A stretch of DNA of 64,000 nt from Toxoplasma gondii ME49 (lineage: Eukaryota > Apicomplexa > Conoidasida > Eucoccidiorida > Sarcocystidae), in assembly GCF_000006565.2 (NCBI RefSeq), contig NC_031475.1, positions 4,945,601 through 5,009,600 of the forward strand, given 5' to 3'. Below the pieces are notes generated by a model that saw only the letters and a program-made list of their open reading frames with translations, did not search any database and was not told the DNA's origin. Positions within the stretch are counted from its first letter, which is position 1, and each line of letters starts with the position of its first letter. The translations under genes were made by a program, and so were the position numbers. Below, piece after piece: positions 39,408 through 51,400 of this stretch.

Positions 39408-41080
39408 TCTTATCTATTCTCTTATCCTGTTTCTGTTTCCGCCTAAAATTTCAATGGATGTGTTGTAAGAGTTAGCCGTATTTCTTCTCGTGCAGCTCTG
39501 CATTTATGATGTTTCTTGTGCAGAGGTCACGTGGGTTATTATCCACAGTGCTTTGACGAAATGTAGGTAAAAGAATGTAAATGGTTCCGAGAAGATCTTA
39601 CATAGTATAACTTCGCATTTACACGAAGTTCTATACAGTTTACTGGTAAGCATGGAACTAGAGAGCTACAGATACCCCTTTTTTTCTGCGCTGTGAACTG
39701 GCTACTGTATAAGGATCAAGGAGATCTAAACGTCTTCAACTTGCTAACTATCAAAACGCTCGTAAACAACGGACACACGGACGATGAAACCCCTGCCTTA
39801 TGAGACACTGGCTAGATTCAGCCGCTTTGATGAAACTGACAGCCAGAGCCCTTCTGGGGAACAGTGTAAAAAGCAATTTCACCGAAAGCTCACGTGTCGC
39901 GTCGGTACCCTCGTCTTGCGGGAGAAAGGACACACTACCCATCAGGCGGTGCCGCGAATTCAGGCGATCAAAACATGCCACGTTGCTCACTGATCCTGGA
40001 TCAGCAAAAGCATGCAGACCAGACAGCCAATTGAGTATATGCATCAACGAAATCCAACGCAGCATCGAGTATCCTGAACCATCCGTGGTACCGCCAATAT
40101 TCACGGATCGCCCCAGTCGCAGCGAGATGCACTCCGGTGACATAAAGAAATTCTACTCTGCCTTTGGGACATCCACAGGCGGAGACGACGTGCGAGTGGT
40201 GTCATCTATCACACGAGCTTATGAAGACATCAATGGGTGAACATCTGCGCAGATCGCTGTGACTAGCCTGGTGAAGAACTGCTTTCTTTGCTGCCGCACT
40301 AGACAGTACAGGTGAAGAATGCGACGCTGATATAGAAGAAATAGACTACGCCAGTCTAGTCCTCGGACAAAAATCACCGAACATCCGTGTCGTATGACAA
40401 TCTGAAAATCATTACTATCTGGCTACAAACACTAGGCGACAGGAGTGACATGATGAAAGTACGGTGTGTGCAGAGGGGTAGCTCTCTTTCGTTCGACGAT
40501 CGGTTAGAAACGACGTTCCGCAACTACACTCAACGCCTGATGCCCGCAACAGTGTGTCTCCAAAGCAACTGCACAAATTATTATTCCTCGTCGTTGTTGG
40601 TCGGCACATTGTTTGCACGCACAGTTCAAGAATCCCATTGCCACAGGGGAGGTACGCACTTCGATACTTGCACGAAAACGCTATCTCCCAACCCTATCCC
40701 TACCCTTTTCAAAATACTCCACATACATCGGAGACAAAAAGGCGCGTGTGCACCCGCTGGTCGTTCTGGGCATGGTGGTGCTGTCGACTGTCCCTCCCCC
40801 TGGAACCGTTATGACAAGCGTTTCTATCACAGTGCCTTGTGAACGTCATTTTTCGGACGCTATTATGGTGATTTGACACAGGGGCAGTTCCACGCGCATC
40901 TGACAAATCCCTCAAAAACGTAGCAAGATGCGTACTTGAGCTTTTCGTGAAAGCGTAACTAACTTGCTGCAATGTCACCTGTTACCTAAATTCCGGGCAC
41001 CCTGTCCCCTCCGAGAGGTCCTCAAAATGTTGAGAGAAACGAACAGGTGCACATTTGAAAGCGTGATACGAGGAGGCCAA
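39408..41080. other. Region between tRNA and AP2 gene stop
   Basis: It contains the tRNA 3' flank and, towards 41080, the presumed 3' untranslated region of the minus-strand AP2 gene. The longest frames (146 and 151 codons, plus) overlap frames on the other strand and resemble no family. A hairpin-forming inverted repeat is at 39605-39634. Confidence 0.45.
39605..39634. repeat. Small inverted repeat, loxP-like in appearance
   Basis: Arms AACTTCG and CGAAGTT flank the 8-nt spacer CATTTACA, with a further GTAT/ATAC pair just outside. The layout resembles a recombinase site, but the outer arm bases do not match loxP and no recombinase is nearby. A chance hairpin in AT-rich sequence is the simplest reading. 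Confidence 0.5.
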
Positions 41081-44000
41081 TTAGGTCGCTTCCCCCAAGA
41101 CGGCTTCGCTCCGAGGACTCACACGTGCTTGCTCATCTCCGTCACGTCCCAAGAAAGAGCAAAACGCAGACGAAAAAACCCCATCCGTGTCCGGGGTCAC
41201 GCCATGGGTTGCTGAAGAAACATGCGGCTCTGTATCGGCTTCTTTAATAACTCCAACTGATGCAACCACGTCGTTCACATGTGCCCCAGCCTCTGGCGAA
41301 ACATCTTGTTCTGGCAAAGGCAGAGCACTGCTTGGCATCGTGAGCAGCGATCCTCCCAAAGACGAGAGCAGAGCCAAATTAAGAAGTGAAACGTCTTGCT
41401 TCTGGTTTACCCTCTCTCGACTCAACATTCCTTCCTTCACCTGTTGTGGTTCCAAAGACATCACTCCCCCACCTTGTCTCCCTCTCGCACCTTCTTCGGG
41501 GTAAGAAACAACGTCACTCTCCAGTCCGTCACCGGAGGTCGGCCCGTTGTCGCCCGCCTCGCGTCCTTGAACGCGTCCGGCTTCCTGCGTTGCCTCAACG
41601 TCCTCGCCTTTTGTTATTTCTCTTTCGAGTTCAGGGTTAGCTTCAGACGCTTCCTCCTCTGCTGTCTGGCCCAGCACTACGGCTGTTCCGGACTCGGGTG
41701 TCTGAAGAACGTCGTACAGGGAAGAGGCGAGCCGGACGAGTTGGAGCTGGACAGACGGCGAGAGCTGACTTGGCATCTTTTTGGATCGAATGCAGTCGAC
41801 AAACACCCCGAGGAACGGCTCCACTTCCGCAAAGGTCTGGGCACTTTCAACACGCTGCGCATGCTTGATCAGGTGAACTGACCATGCGTGAAAAAGAGCG
41901 GGCGGCAGAACCGTCTGGAACACACTGAGACAGTTGTGACGAAGGTCTTCAAGGATATAGTGGATGGCGTCCTTCTGCATGGCCAACAGCTGGGTGCCGT
42001 GAACGTTAGAGTCTGGGACTGGTGACGCACTCTCCTCTACCGGGGATACTTTAGGTGGAAACGAAGAATCGAGCAGCGGAGACTGCACCGAGGGCGAGAG
42101 GAGACAAGGTGGCGTAGCTGTGAGACAGCATTCCACGTTCGTCTCCCCAGTTTTAGGCAAAGCTGCCGGAATAGATTCAACCCCCTGCGCTGCGCTGACT
42201 GGGGGAAATGTCACACCCTCAGGCAACAGAGGCCCGTGAAGCACCCCCACCTCAGCCGATGTATCCGGAGAAGTCCCCGTGGGCTCGGAGAGACACGAGA
42301 GATCAGACGTTAACCCTGTGCCTACACCCACGACGCCTCCAGCCACTAAGGCGTCGGATAGTGAAGAGGAAGCGGCTAGCAAGCTCGCAAGTGCAGCAGC
42401 CTGCTCACCAACGCCCTCAACGCCCGCCTCCGCTCCCGCCAGTGCACCAACTCCAGAAGCAGTTCCGCGGTGAAGTCCCCCAAACAATGCGGTGGAACGG
42501 GCGATGTCCGGAGAAGCCGCTGTATCGGTTGCAGCTGCACCACAGCCTCCGCCGGGGTGTCGATGCTCCAGCGATGTCGTGCAGACAGAGGTACGCGACG
42601 CTGTCGGGAAAACCTGGAAGCACACACGAGCCACAAAAAAGAGTGAATAATGCAATCGTGTTACATAGAAGTCACAACTTTTTCCCAAGTATGGAAGGTT
42701 CACCCACACCATCGCACCACACCTCCAAACGGAGTGCGACACCAATGTTGCTAACAGCTTCAGAATAACCATATCGTGACGGGCCAAGGAACATCATTTG
42801 AACGCAGTAGGCTCCGCCTGTCAGCTGCGGGGAACATACAAGTGGACAGCAATCAGACACGCTCCGAGTGTGAAGAAAAGTCCACTGTGGTAGGTTGAGG
42901 AGACGCACCCCAGGTTGGTGGGAGGATCCAGCCCACGACGCGGACGTCTCGACCTTTTTGCTGTGTCGTCGATCTAACCTTCCACCCACGCCTGGACTCC
43001 TCTCTGCACCTACGTCTCCGGCTCGCTTCTTCGCGTTAGCTCCCTTTGGGCCGTGGGACCTAGATCGAAGACAATGGCTCGCACTTTCTCCCGCGTCCTC
43101 GTCTCTCCCCACCGCCATTCCTGGACCGGCTTCCACAAACCGTCCCCGTTCTTTGTCACTCAAAAAAGTGCGGTCGTGTTTACAGAGGCTTGAAGCCAGA
43201 GCGGCCGCCGCAGCCTGGCGGTAGGTCGACTCCATGCGGCGGCGCGTCTGGATCGCGAGTAGGCGAGCGCGAAGGAACCCATGCTCCTTGACAGGGAAGT
43301 ACTGGGCTCTCCGTTTCGCCAGTCCCGGCAGTCGTTCGGCAGGCGACGATGACGTCGCGGCCAAAGCGAAGGCGCTGCTGTCTTTGTAGTTGCAGGCCCA
43401 ACGAAGCTGTGCGCGATCAAACCATACCCCTGGGACGCGCGGCATCTTTAGAGCCTCCCGCACCAAATCTTTCGCGGGCTGACTGGTTAGCAGTTTGTCC
43501 AGCTCCGCATCATAAGCTTCACTTTCGTAGACGGAGGGCACAAGCGCGTCCAGCGAGGCTTGTTCGCTTTCAGCCCCTCCCCCGGTATCAATTGCTTGCT
43601 CGGCCGCCCCGGCCCGTGACTGCCGACGTAGCAAATTTACTTGCAACGGCTTTGACAACGCCTCGCCGCTTAACCCACTCTCGCTCTGGACACTGCCCCT
43701 TAAGGTCGCTAGCAGCGCAAGAGCACTTGCGCCCTCCGCCAGTCCAACCCCCTCGGGTGTCTCTATTTGGTTCCTCACGTCATTTGACGACTCGCCCCCG
43801 GCGCCGGTCGTCCTCAAAACGCCTTGTTCGCTGGTAAGACCGAACGCCTTCGACGGGAGCAAACACTGCTTTGTCAAGTCCATCAGCATCTTTCCTCGCA
43901 AGGCACTGGGGTCTTCGACATACTTAGTTGACCTCGCACTGTTGGTCGTGTACGCGCTTCCACCCTCAGGCTGGTCAAGTGTCTCTTCGGCCCCCATCTC

Positions 44001-47000
44001 CCCCTTCACTTCTTCCTCCGTACTATGTGGCGCTAGACACGTAGTGCCACTGCCTCGTTGCCCGGGTGTGTCTGTAGCCATTGACTCGTATGTCTCATCA
44101 GTCCCTCCTTTCACCTGGTCCTCCCCAACCAGAAGACTGCCCTTCCACGTTTCCCGGTCCGTGGGAATCCCACTTTGTTCGCAAGCATTTCCGCCACTGA
44201 CGCATTCATAAAGTCCCGAGTTCGGTTCCTTGTCCTGAGCAAGTGAAAGGGCTTCACTCGCCTCTCCACTTTGCACCGACTGAGCAGCAGAACTCGTCAC
44301 TTTGTGCTGCTTTCCGTCGACACTGGCATCTGTCTCATCTCGTACAAACCCGAAGCCTTCATACGCTTCCTTCATATCACTGTCGGGAAGCGCAGACGTG
44401 AGAGGTACCCGGGAAGACGTCAGGGAGTGTCGGCGACGACGCTTGCACTCTGTCGACTCCATCATTGAATCGGATTCGAAGTGTCTCGGCTCGTCTCCGA
44501 CGTTTTCCGCAGCAAGATTCACCTTCCTTGACACCGATTCCAAACGTGAAGCGGGTGCAGAACTACCTGACGCGGTAACCTCACTCAGCCCTGTCTGCGA
44601 CGTGCGGATTGCTCCGGAGTTTTCCAGCATGCCTGGCGTCCCTGCGCTCTCCATGTGCACAGCTCCACTCTCTGGTTGTTCTTGTCTTGACGCCACACCT
44701 TCTTGTAGCACTTCCTGGGGCGCTAGTCCTCCAGCGCCTGCGAGACTTGCACGCTCCCCCAGGTTGGCGCCGTCCTGAGACGTCACCGTCGAAGGCACTG
44801 CGTCTGCGGCTGTGCGCATCCGAGCAGCCGCCAGCAACACTGACTCAAGAGACATGCTCGGTTGTCCTGGCGCCCCTGAAAAGGTCCCTGAAGCGACGTC
44901 CAGAGAGGGCAGAAAGGAACCAAGATTAGAGGTCTGCAGCCCAGGCACTGCTGCAAGCAATGCTGCCAGAGCAGACGCCGAGAACTCCCCGCCTTTAAGC
45001 CCCAGAAATGATGGATCCACGTAGGGACCTGTCTCCGGAGCGGTCGCCGAGCCCGCTGAGAGAACATCGGGCCCAGCGCGCGGGTCCGCAGGCAATGAGA
45101 TGCCTTGGGATAGGGTAACAGACGGGGTTGCTTTTTGCGCCCCCGAAAGCTCGAGAGGGTTGCCGGCGACACCGAAGGCTGCCGGCATCGCGCTGAAGAA
45201 TGCCGCCAGCTGCTGATGTTGTTGCTGAAGCCGCGCAAGCTGCTGGTAGTGAAGCCACATCGAGAGAATGTCCGGACAGTCGCGGCTCGTAAAGTTACAC
45301 AGATCCGGAAGTCCAGCTCCCAGCGAGGTTCCTGCATTTGCAGCTAGAAGCAGTTGCTGTTGCAGCAGCAAGGCTCCGAGGGAGGAATTCAGTGCCTCAG
45401 GAGTCAAACCTGGGCGTGCCTGGGTGCGGACTCCAAAATCCCCCGGGAAGCCGGTTTGATTCGCCGCGACTCCCAGAAGACTCCCGTGCGCTTCCCGCCC
45501 CAGCATCGCCTCGACAGCTTCGGGCGGCACATGGGGCGAGGCCTCTGAGTTCCTGGGGACACGGGGATTCGCTGCTCTCCGACTGCTGCTGGTCCGCTCT
45601 GCTTTTGTGCCTGGGCTTGCAGCTGTCGCCGATCTCTGAGCTGCTTCGCGATTGCGAAGGGCATGAAGCGGAGAGTTCACTGGCGTAAGGCGACTTGGAT
45701 GGGCGTCGCGGGGAGACGTGGAGGTCACGGGTGAGGGCGGCGCACTTCCCGCTCTAGCAAGCGATATGCCGGCTAATCCTGCCGCGACCGTTGCACTGAG
45801 AGGTTTCTTCGACAACATGCAGTTCACTGCCAGCTGGTACGCGACGTGGAAGCCGTGCACCTTCACAGGGTAGTATCGAGCAACCCTTCGCCCACCTTCT
45901 GTCCAATTCACGCACCATCGTTGCTGAACCCAAGGCACACACACACACGCAAATGAGCATGTCACGTCAGCCTACCCTTCAGTCATGAAGATTGGCACGG
46001 GATGAGCACGGCGAACGAACATTTCCCTGCAGACAGCCAGGCACCACGGACGAAATTGAACCACGGAAAAACTCGTTGGGGACTCAAAATGCACGCGCCG
46101 CGTTTCAACATCACGAACTCATTTACAAAACAAGGACAGGAAGCTAATGAATACTGAAGTCCTGTACCTGGTATCGGTCGAAGTAGACTCCCGGAACTTT
46201 TGGATATTTCTTTGCCTTGCGCACCAGCTCCTCGACCAAACGGCCCTTCTCGAGTTTGTAGAGCTCGACGGTCGTCCGGTCATGGGAATGTCTCAAGACA
46301 TCCAGTCTATGAAGCCGTACCACCTCGTCCGCCTCTTCGTTACTCCGGTTATCTGCTTGCAGGTCTTCGCCTGGAAACAATCCCTCCACAGGCCGACGCG
46401 AACAACTGAGAGGCGTCTTCTCGACCCTACTGCTAATTCTCTCGTCTTTCACACTCATGCTGGCAGATGCTCCGCTTTGGCCAGCCGTATCTCGTGCTGG
46501 CGACTCTGCACGCAGTGGATGCCTCGACTCCGGAGCGCCTCTGCGCGACATGGACCGGGTGGTCCCCAGGCCAGTTGCTGAGCGAGGCGACGACGCCTCC
46601 TTGGCAGAGAACGGTGTCAGCACGGCCTTCATGCCACAACGGTCGAGGGGAGCTGAAGAGGCCACCAACGGATCGCCTTGCATGCAAAAAGCGGTTTCCT
46701 CACAATTCCTGCTCCCAGGTGTTGCCAAGCTTTCTAGGCGAAGGGCCGGGGACCCAGGGAACGAAAACATCGCCCGTGCCGCTGGCACGGGAGGCTTTGG
46801 AAAGGCGGCGCCCCGGAGCCGAAGTTTGGACTCCCGAAGCACACTGGAGGGGGAAGGAGACAAAGGCAAAGAAACAGAGTCAGTAGTCACCGCAGAATCG
46901 CGGAAAGAGAGAGACGACGGGGTCACCGCCTCACTCCCTGTGGACGGGAAAGACGACCAGCGCGAAGCTGGTATATCAACAGGAAGATGGATGCCTGCAG

Positions 47001-48483
47001 AAACGTCAATGTCGTCTGAGACTCCGTACTGTCTTTCCGGAGCCGTAGACGACTCACGATGACAATTCGGCGCATCATCACATATCGTCACAGAATCGTT
47101 CCCACTGCTCGCTCGTTGAGACCGATCAGTGGCTTGAATCTCGTGACTATGAAGGTCCCTGACGGATGAAGGCCCTAAGGGGACATCAGGCGCCGAAGAA
47201 AGCACCTCAGGTAAAGGAGAACCCGCAGACGGGGATGCGTTAGGAGTAGAAGACGGCAACACGGAAAATGATGGGGCGGACACAACGAGAGAAGACTGGA
47301 GTTGTTCTACGTTCTTCCCTCCACTACAGGTGACATCGGATGAGGCCGCATCAGAGGCCGGCACGGCGCATGAGGACAGGGATAACGCAGGCGCGAGACA
47401 CTCCGACTCTTGCAGAGTTTCACACGTTCCTTGCGACGCGTCGGACTCAAGCAGTCTTGAATCATATCCAAGTGCAATGTCAGAGGCGGCAGACGCTGGG
47501 GATTCAGAAGATGCAGAACTGGTGAGAGAAGGGTCTGGCTGTTTCACAGACTCGGTGAATGAGTCAGAGGCTCGCGGAGCAGAAACATCGATGGATGGCA
47601 ATTCACAAGCTTGCGAGTCTTTCGGGCAATCCACTACTGTTGCGTCGTTACCGAGAGAATGCTCGCTCCGGGAAGTCGCTGCTTCACACAAACTCCAGGA
47701 TTCCTTCATAACCTCTTCCTCTGGAAGACTGGGATTGCGCCCCTTACTACTGCCCCGAGAAATTGCCTGCTTAATTTCTTCCGCGTTTTGTCCACCACCT
47801 TGCTCCTCAGTCTCGTGGCTGCCAAATCCCGGGACTGCAGACCCTTTACATAGTTCATCTACCGGAGCACTTAATGCAGTTCCGCCTTTCTCTCGGAATC
47901 CCATGACTTCTGCAGCGAATCCTTGTTCCACGGACTCCGCGTCTCGTCGTCGACTGACACCATCGTGTTCTGACTCGTACGGCCCCATGCAGGATTGAGC
48001 AGGCTCGTTAGTCCGGCTGGCAGTTGCCGACGAAGTAAGAGGCGAATATAAAACACTGTTGGCGGTAGTGGGGGAAAGGTCAGCCTCGTCGGAGGCCCGA
48101 AGCGAGGAGACAACCGAATGGGGGGAAGACTGAGACGCGCACGTTGACGGCGTACAGGCGGCCGCGGCTGGCAATCCAGTACGGTCGCTGTTGTTGATTG
48201 GGCTTGGAGTGGCAGAAGGAGGTGACGCTGCAGTTGAGAGAGATGCGACAGGGTTACCAGACGGGAAGAGAGAGAGGAGTGCACTAGAAGACGCTGATGA
48301 TGTGGGGGTCTGGAGAGCCGGGCAGACCGTCGGAAAACAAACTGAAGCTATTTCGGCATCGGAAGTCAGCAATTTCCCTAACCGGTGCTTCACTATTGCC
48401 GGTTTATCGACGGGAGATTCCTCTCCACCAGCCAGGAACAACTGAATGTTGTCTTCGTTGCTCGGTAAGCCAGGAGCCTCCAT
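41081..48483 (-). CDS. AP2VIIb-3: ApiAP2 transcription factor with two AP2 domains and an ACDC domain
   Basis: ApiAP2 proteins are the main sequence-specific transcription factors of apicomplexans and act in the nucleus. Exons: 48483-46168 (772 codons), 45923-42723 (1067) and 42613-41081 (511 with stop), giving 2349 residues with all junctions in phase 0. The first AP2 domain (about residues 760-815) is split by intron 1, joining GVYFDRYQ to QRWCVNW, and continues through ARYYPVKVHGF. The second (about 1598-1675) has VPGVWFDRAQLRW and QYFPVKEHGF, separated by a Ser/Ala-rich insert. A helical block at about 2049-2122 (AIHYILEDL, then FHAWSVHLIKHAQ, then VFVDCIRSKKMP) fits the ACDC domain found at the C-terminus of many ApiAP2 proteins. 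The rest is Ser/Pro/Ala-rich low complexity. The symbol is tentative: I recall AP2VIIb-3 as a neighbour of AMA1 on chromosome VIIb. The donor at 42723 (GTGTGG) was chosen by phase and is the weakest junction. Confidence 0.9.
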
Positions 48484-51400
48484 TGGCTTTACAGGTTCTG
48501 AAGTATATACTGCATCCGCAAGCGAATCAGAGGATGACTATAAAGAGGCACAAACTAAGGGTACGCGGTCATCAAACGCCACCAGGGTCATTCGGGCCCC
48601 TCATGAATCACAGCTGCACACGGTTCTAAAGATTCCCCACTGGCGTCCTGTGAGTGGCAAGAAATCGCATCTCCGCCACCAACCCGATTTCCCTGCCGAC
48701 TCTGAATTCAGAGGACAAAAAGTCTCGTGTTGGAAGGAATTTCTGTGAGAAGTCGGCTCCAGCACCGCAGAGAGGCTTCTCCAGGTGCTTGCGCCATTAG
48801 CCGGATATCAGAGGAGTCGAAGGCGTTGCCAAACAAAATCTGCGAGAGTATGCGGAAAAAGTGCCCAAGCAGGACGAGCATTCATAGGCGCGGCGAAAAC
48901 TTGACCGAGTGTTGCAAACACCAACGCCGGCATCTGCTTCACACTCGGCTTGTGTGATACGGTCCCCTCAAAAAACGTGACGGGAGACTTGTGATTCGAG
49001 AGAGGAAACAAAACAGATGCAGCGCAGAAAAGGGAGTACCTCGAGAAAAGGTAGGAATGGAGAAGAACAGACGAGCAAGCGATGCGGATTTCCTCCAGAT
49101 ACATCGCAGTTCCACTGTATGACGTTTGTTTCTGATGTGTGCTCGCACTGAGACAGCAGAACGGACTGTAAGGAAACTGGCAACACGAATTTGGAGGGAA
49201 GAGTCGAGAGGCAAGTTCGGCCCGGTGCGTTACACGTCGTACAAGCCTTGCAGATCGACAACTACACAACTGCAAAGCAAAGAGATGCAGAGATCATGCA
49301 TGGAAAAGACAAAGACGCTTGGGTTGCAAATGTCAGAAGCGGCGACAAAGCGCATCGCAGAGCAGGCGTTCTCTTCTCAGTGCGAGCGAGACGCAAAAAC
49401 GTGGGGCCCGAATACGCGGCGTGGCTCGATACTCTCAGACTCAGTTTTGATACCTTAAGCGAGGAATTGACCTCGTTTACGGGAAAATAAAATGCAAATT
49501 TGACCAGGAGAAGCACGATCAATCCGCGTTTCCAAGCAGCGAACTCACACTTGCTGGGCCGACGTCAGACGCACGGCAGACGCAACGAAGAAGCAGAGGT
49601 GGTAGATGAGGGTGAGGGTGCCTTGTGCGGCCATGCGCAAGCGATGACCAAAATGACGACGGGCAGCGCCTTCGCTTTGCTCACTGGCGGGGCCACTCTC
49701 GTCTCATGTGCAGTGCGCTGCTGCGGTAGTGGAGGAAGAAACGGGGGGACACAGCGGCCGAAAAGAAAAGGAATCCTCAGGAGACGCACGGCATGTCCCG
49801 GCCTTTCTCCACCTTTCAGGCAGCAAACAAGCCTTTACAGAAAGGTACAGCGGCTAGGCACGTTTGGGGTCGTAAAAGAAAGACAAGTTGCGAGTGAAAC
49901 CACGCCAAGAAGTGACCGCCAGACGAGAGAAGCGTGCGGCCCGTGCAACACACGGACGGTCCCAAGAATTCGAGAAAGGACTCAGAAGCAGAAGAGGCTT
50001 AGAGGGGTGCCGTTGCTTCCGGGGACACAACGGGAAACTTGAAACACAATAGGAACCTGAGAAGTATCCCAAGGAAACAAATAAATTTAACTGTTCGGTT
50101 TACACTACATATAAGCCAACCCTTCAGAAAATGAAGAAGACAAAGGCAGTCGCGAGGGGCGTGCAGTCAGGGGTAACCAGACTTCCGGCCTGCTTAGAAG
50201 TCAAGGCCGGACGTTAATGCTGACCAGGGATGTAGAGCCAAGAAGCGACAAGGTACGTTTAGGTGGAAGCCTTCAGCTTGTTCCGATGCATTAATCACAA
50301 GAAATGGCTATGGGCCAGTCGAAGCCACACATCAGTCCGACACCGCGGCCACAGTTTGTTCCGCACCGGTCGTGGAGCGACTTCTGGAAGCGCGAGTAAG
50401 TCCGTTTCACATGCCGCGATGATTGACGAGACTCCGGCGTCCCGGACATGACTCCTCTGTTTATGAAAGAACGCTCCAGAGGGTAACAGAACGAAGGCTC
50501 TGACAGGACCAGAGAAAATTAGTTTCAAAGGAGCTTGGTACAAGCCAAGAGCAGGCGGCAGGCGGGTGGACCACCGTGGACTTCCTGTCTCGTCCTTCTT
50601 CGAATCGCTGTACGTCATCGTTGCCAGTTGCGCGGGCGGCACTATCTCATAGCACCTGCGCCGTAGGCTGCTACGCCTACTAATGTGTCGTCCCATCGAT
50701 ATCATTATGGGGGCTGACATATTCCAAAGTGGTAACGTGCCAAAGATTCACCTACCGGCGGGGCGCGCCATGCTGATTCTGTTTTAGAGATGCATCTAGA
50801 GTCACAGCAATGCGATCGGCGAGTATAGAGGTGTCCGGGAGTCCAACCCTTCGCTCCAATATATGTGGTCACTGTTTCTGCGACACTTGAGGTGATCCCA
50901 GTCGCGGAAGCAGACCTGTCGCGCGCACAGATGGTGTCAACTGCTGTGTGGAGGTGCGACATTTACTTAACTCTTTAGCACACACGGGAGAAATAGTGAT
51001 AGAGTGCTGCTGCAGACCGTGCATCTGGTGACGGCTTTACCACCAGCGAAACTGTCGACTCGGCTGTGGGTTCGATCTCTCTCCCGGGAGGGCCCTCCTT
51101 GGCAGTGCTCCCCAAAGCAGGCATTCATCAGAAGAGACTTACAACCGTACCCTGCTTAGATATATTCAGGATCCAATGCGTCGCCCGACACGTGTTGTGG
51201 TCCATAAGGTCTGGATTCGCATGCTGTATCCTTCGTCCCAGATCAGCTAGGTTGGCCGCTTTGCGTCCCTGATATATTTTCTGATTTCACTTGTTGAAAC
51301 ATTGTTGTCCCCCCGCTGTTGTCGTGCGCTCTGAATGAGGAGCAGGGCGCGTTCGTCATTCTGTACTAAGCAACGCTATGCGAACCAGATAGTTTAACCG

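Noticed and set aside
39605..39634. A natural loxP-type recombination site
   Set aside because: Only the inner AACTTCG/CGAAGTT arms match; the outer arm bases and spacer differ, and no tyrosine recombinase is present.
39800..40240. 146-codon plus-strand frame downstream of the tRNA
   Set aside because: It overlaps a 130-codon frame on the other strand, lacks any recognisable family and has no splice or promoter support. Chance is sufficient.
49126..50042. Overlapping plus-strand frames of 99-180 codons upstream of the AP2 gene
   Set aside because: Composition looks like AP2 leader sequence read on the wrong strand. No conserved block and no consistent exon chain.
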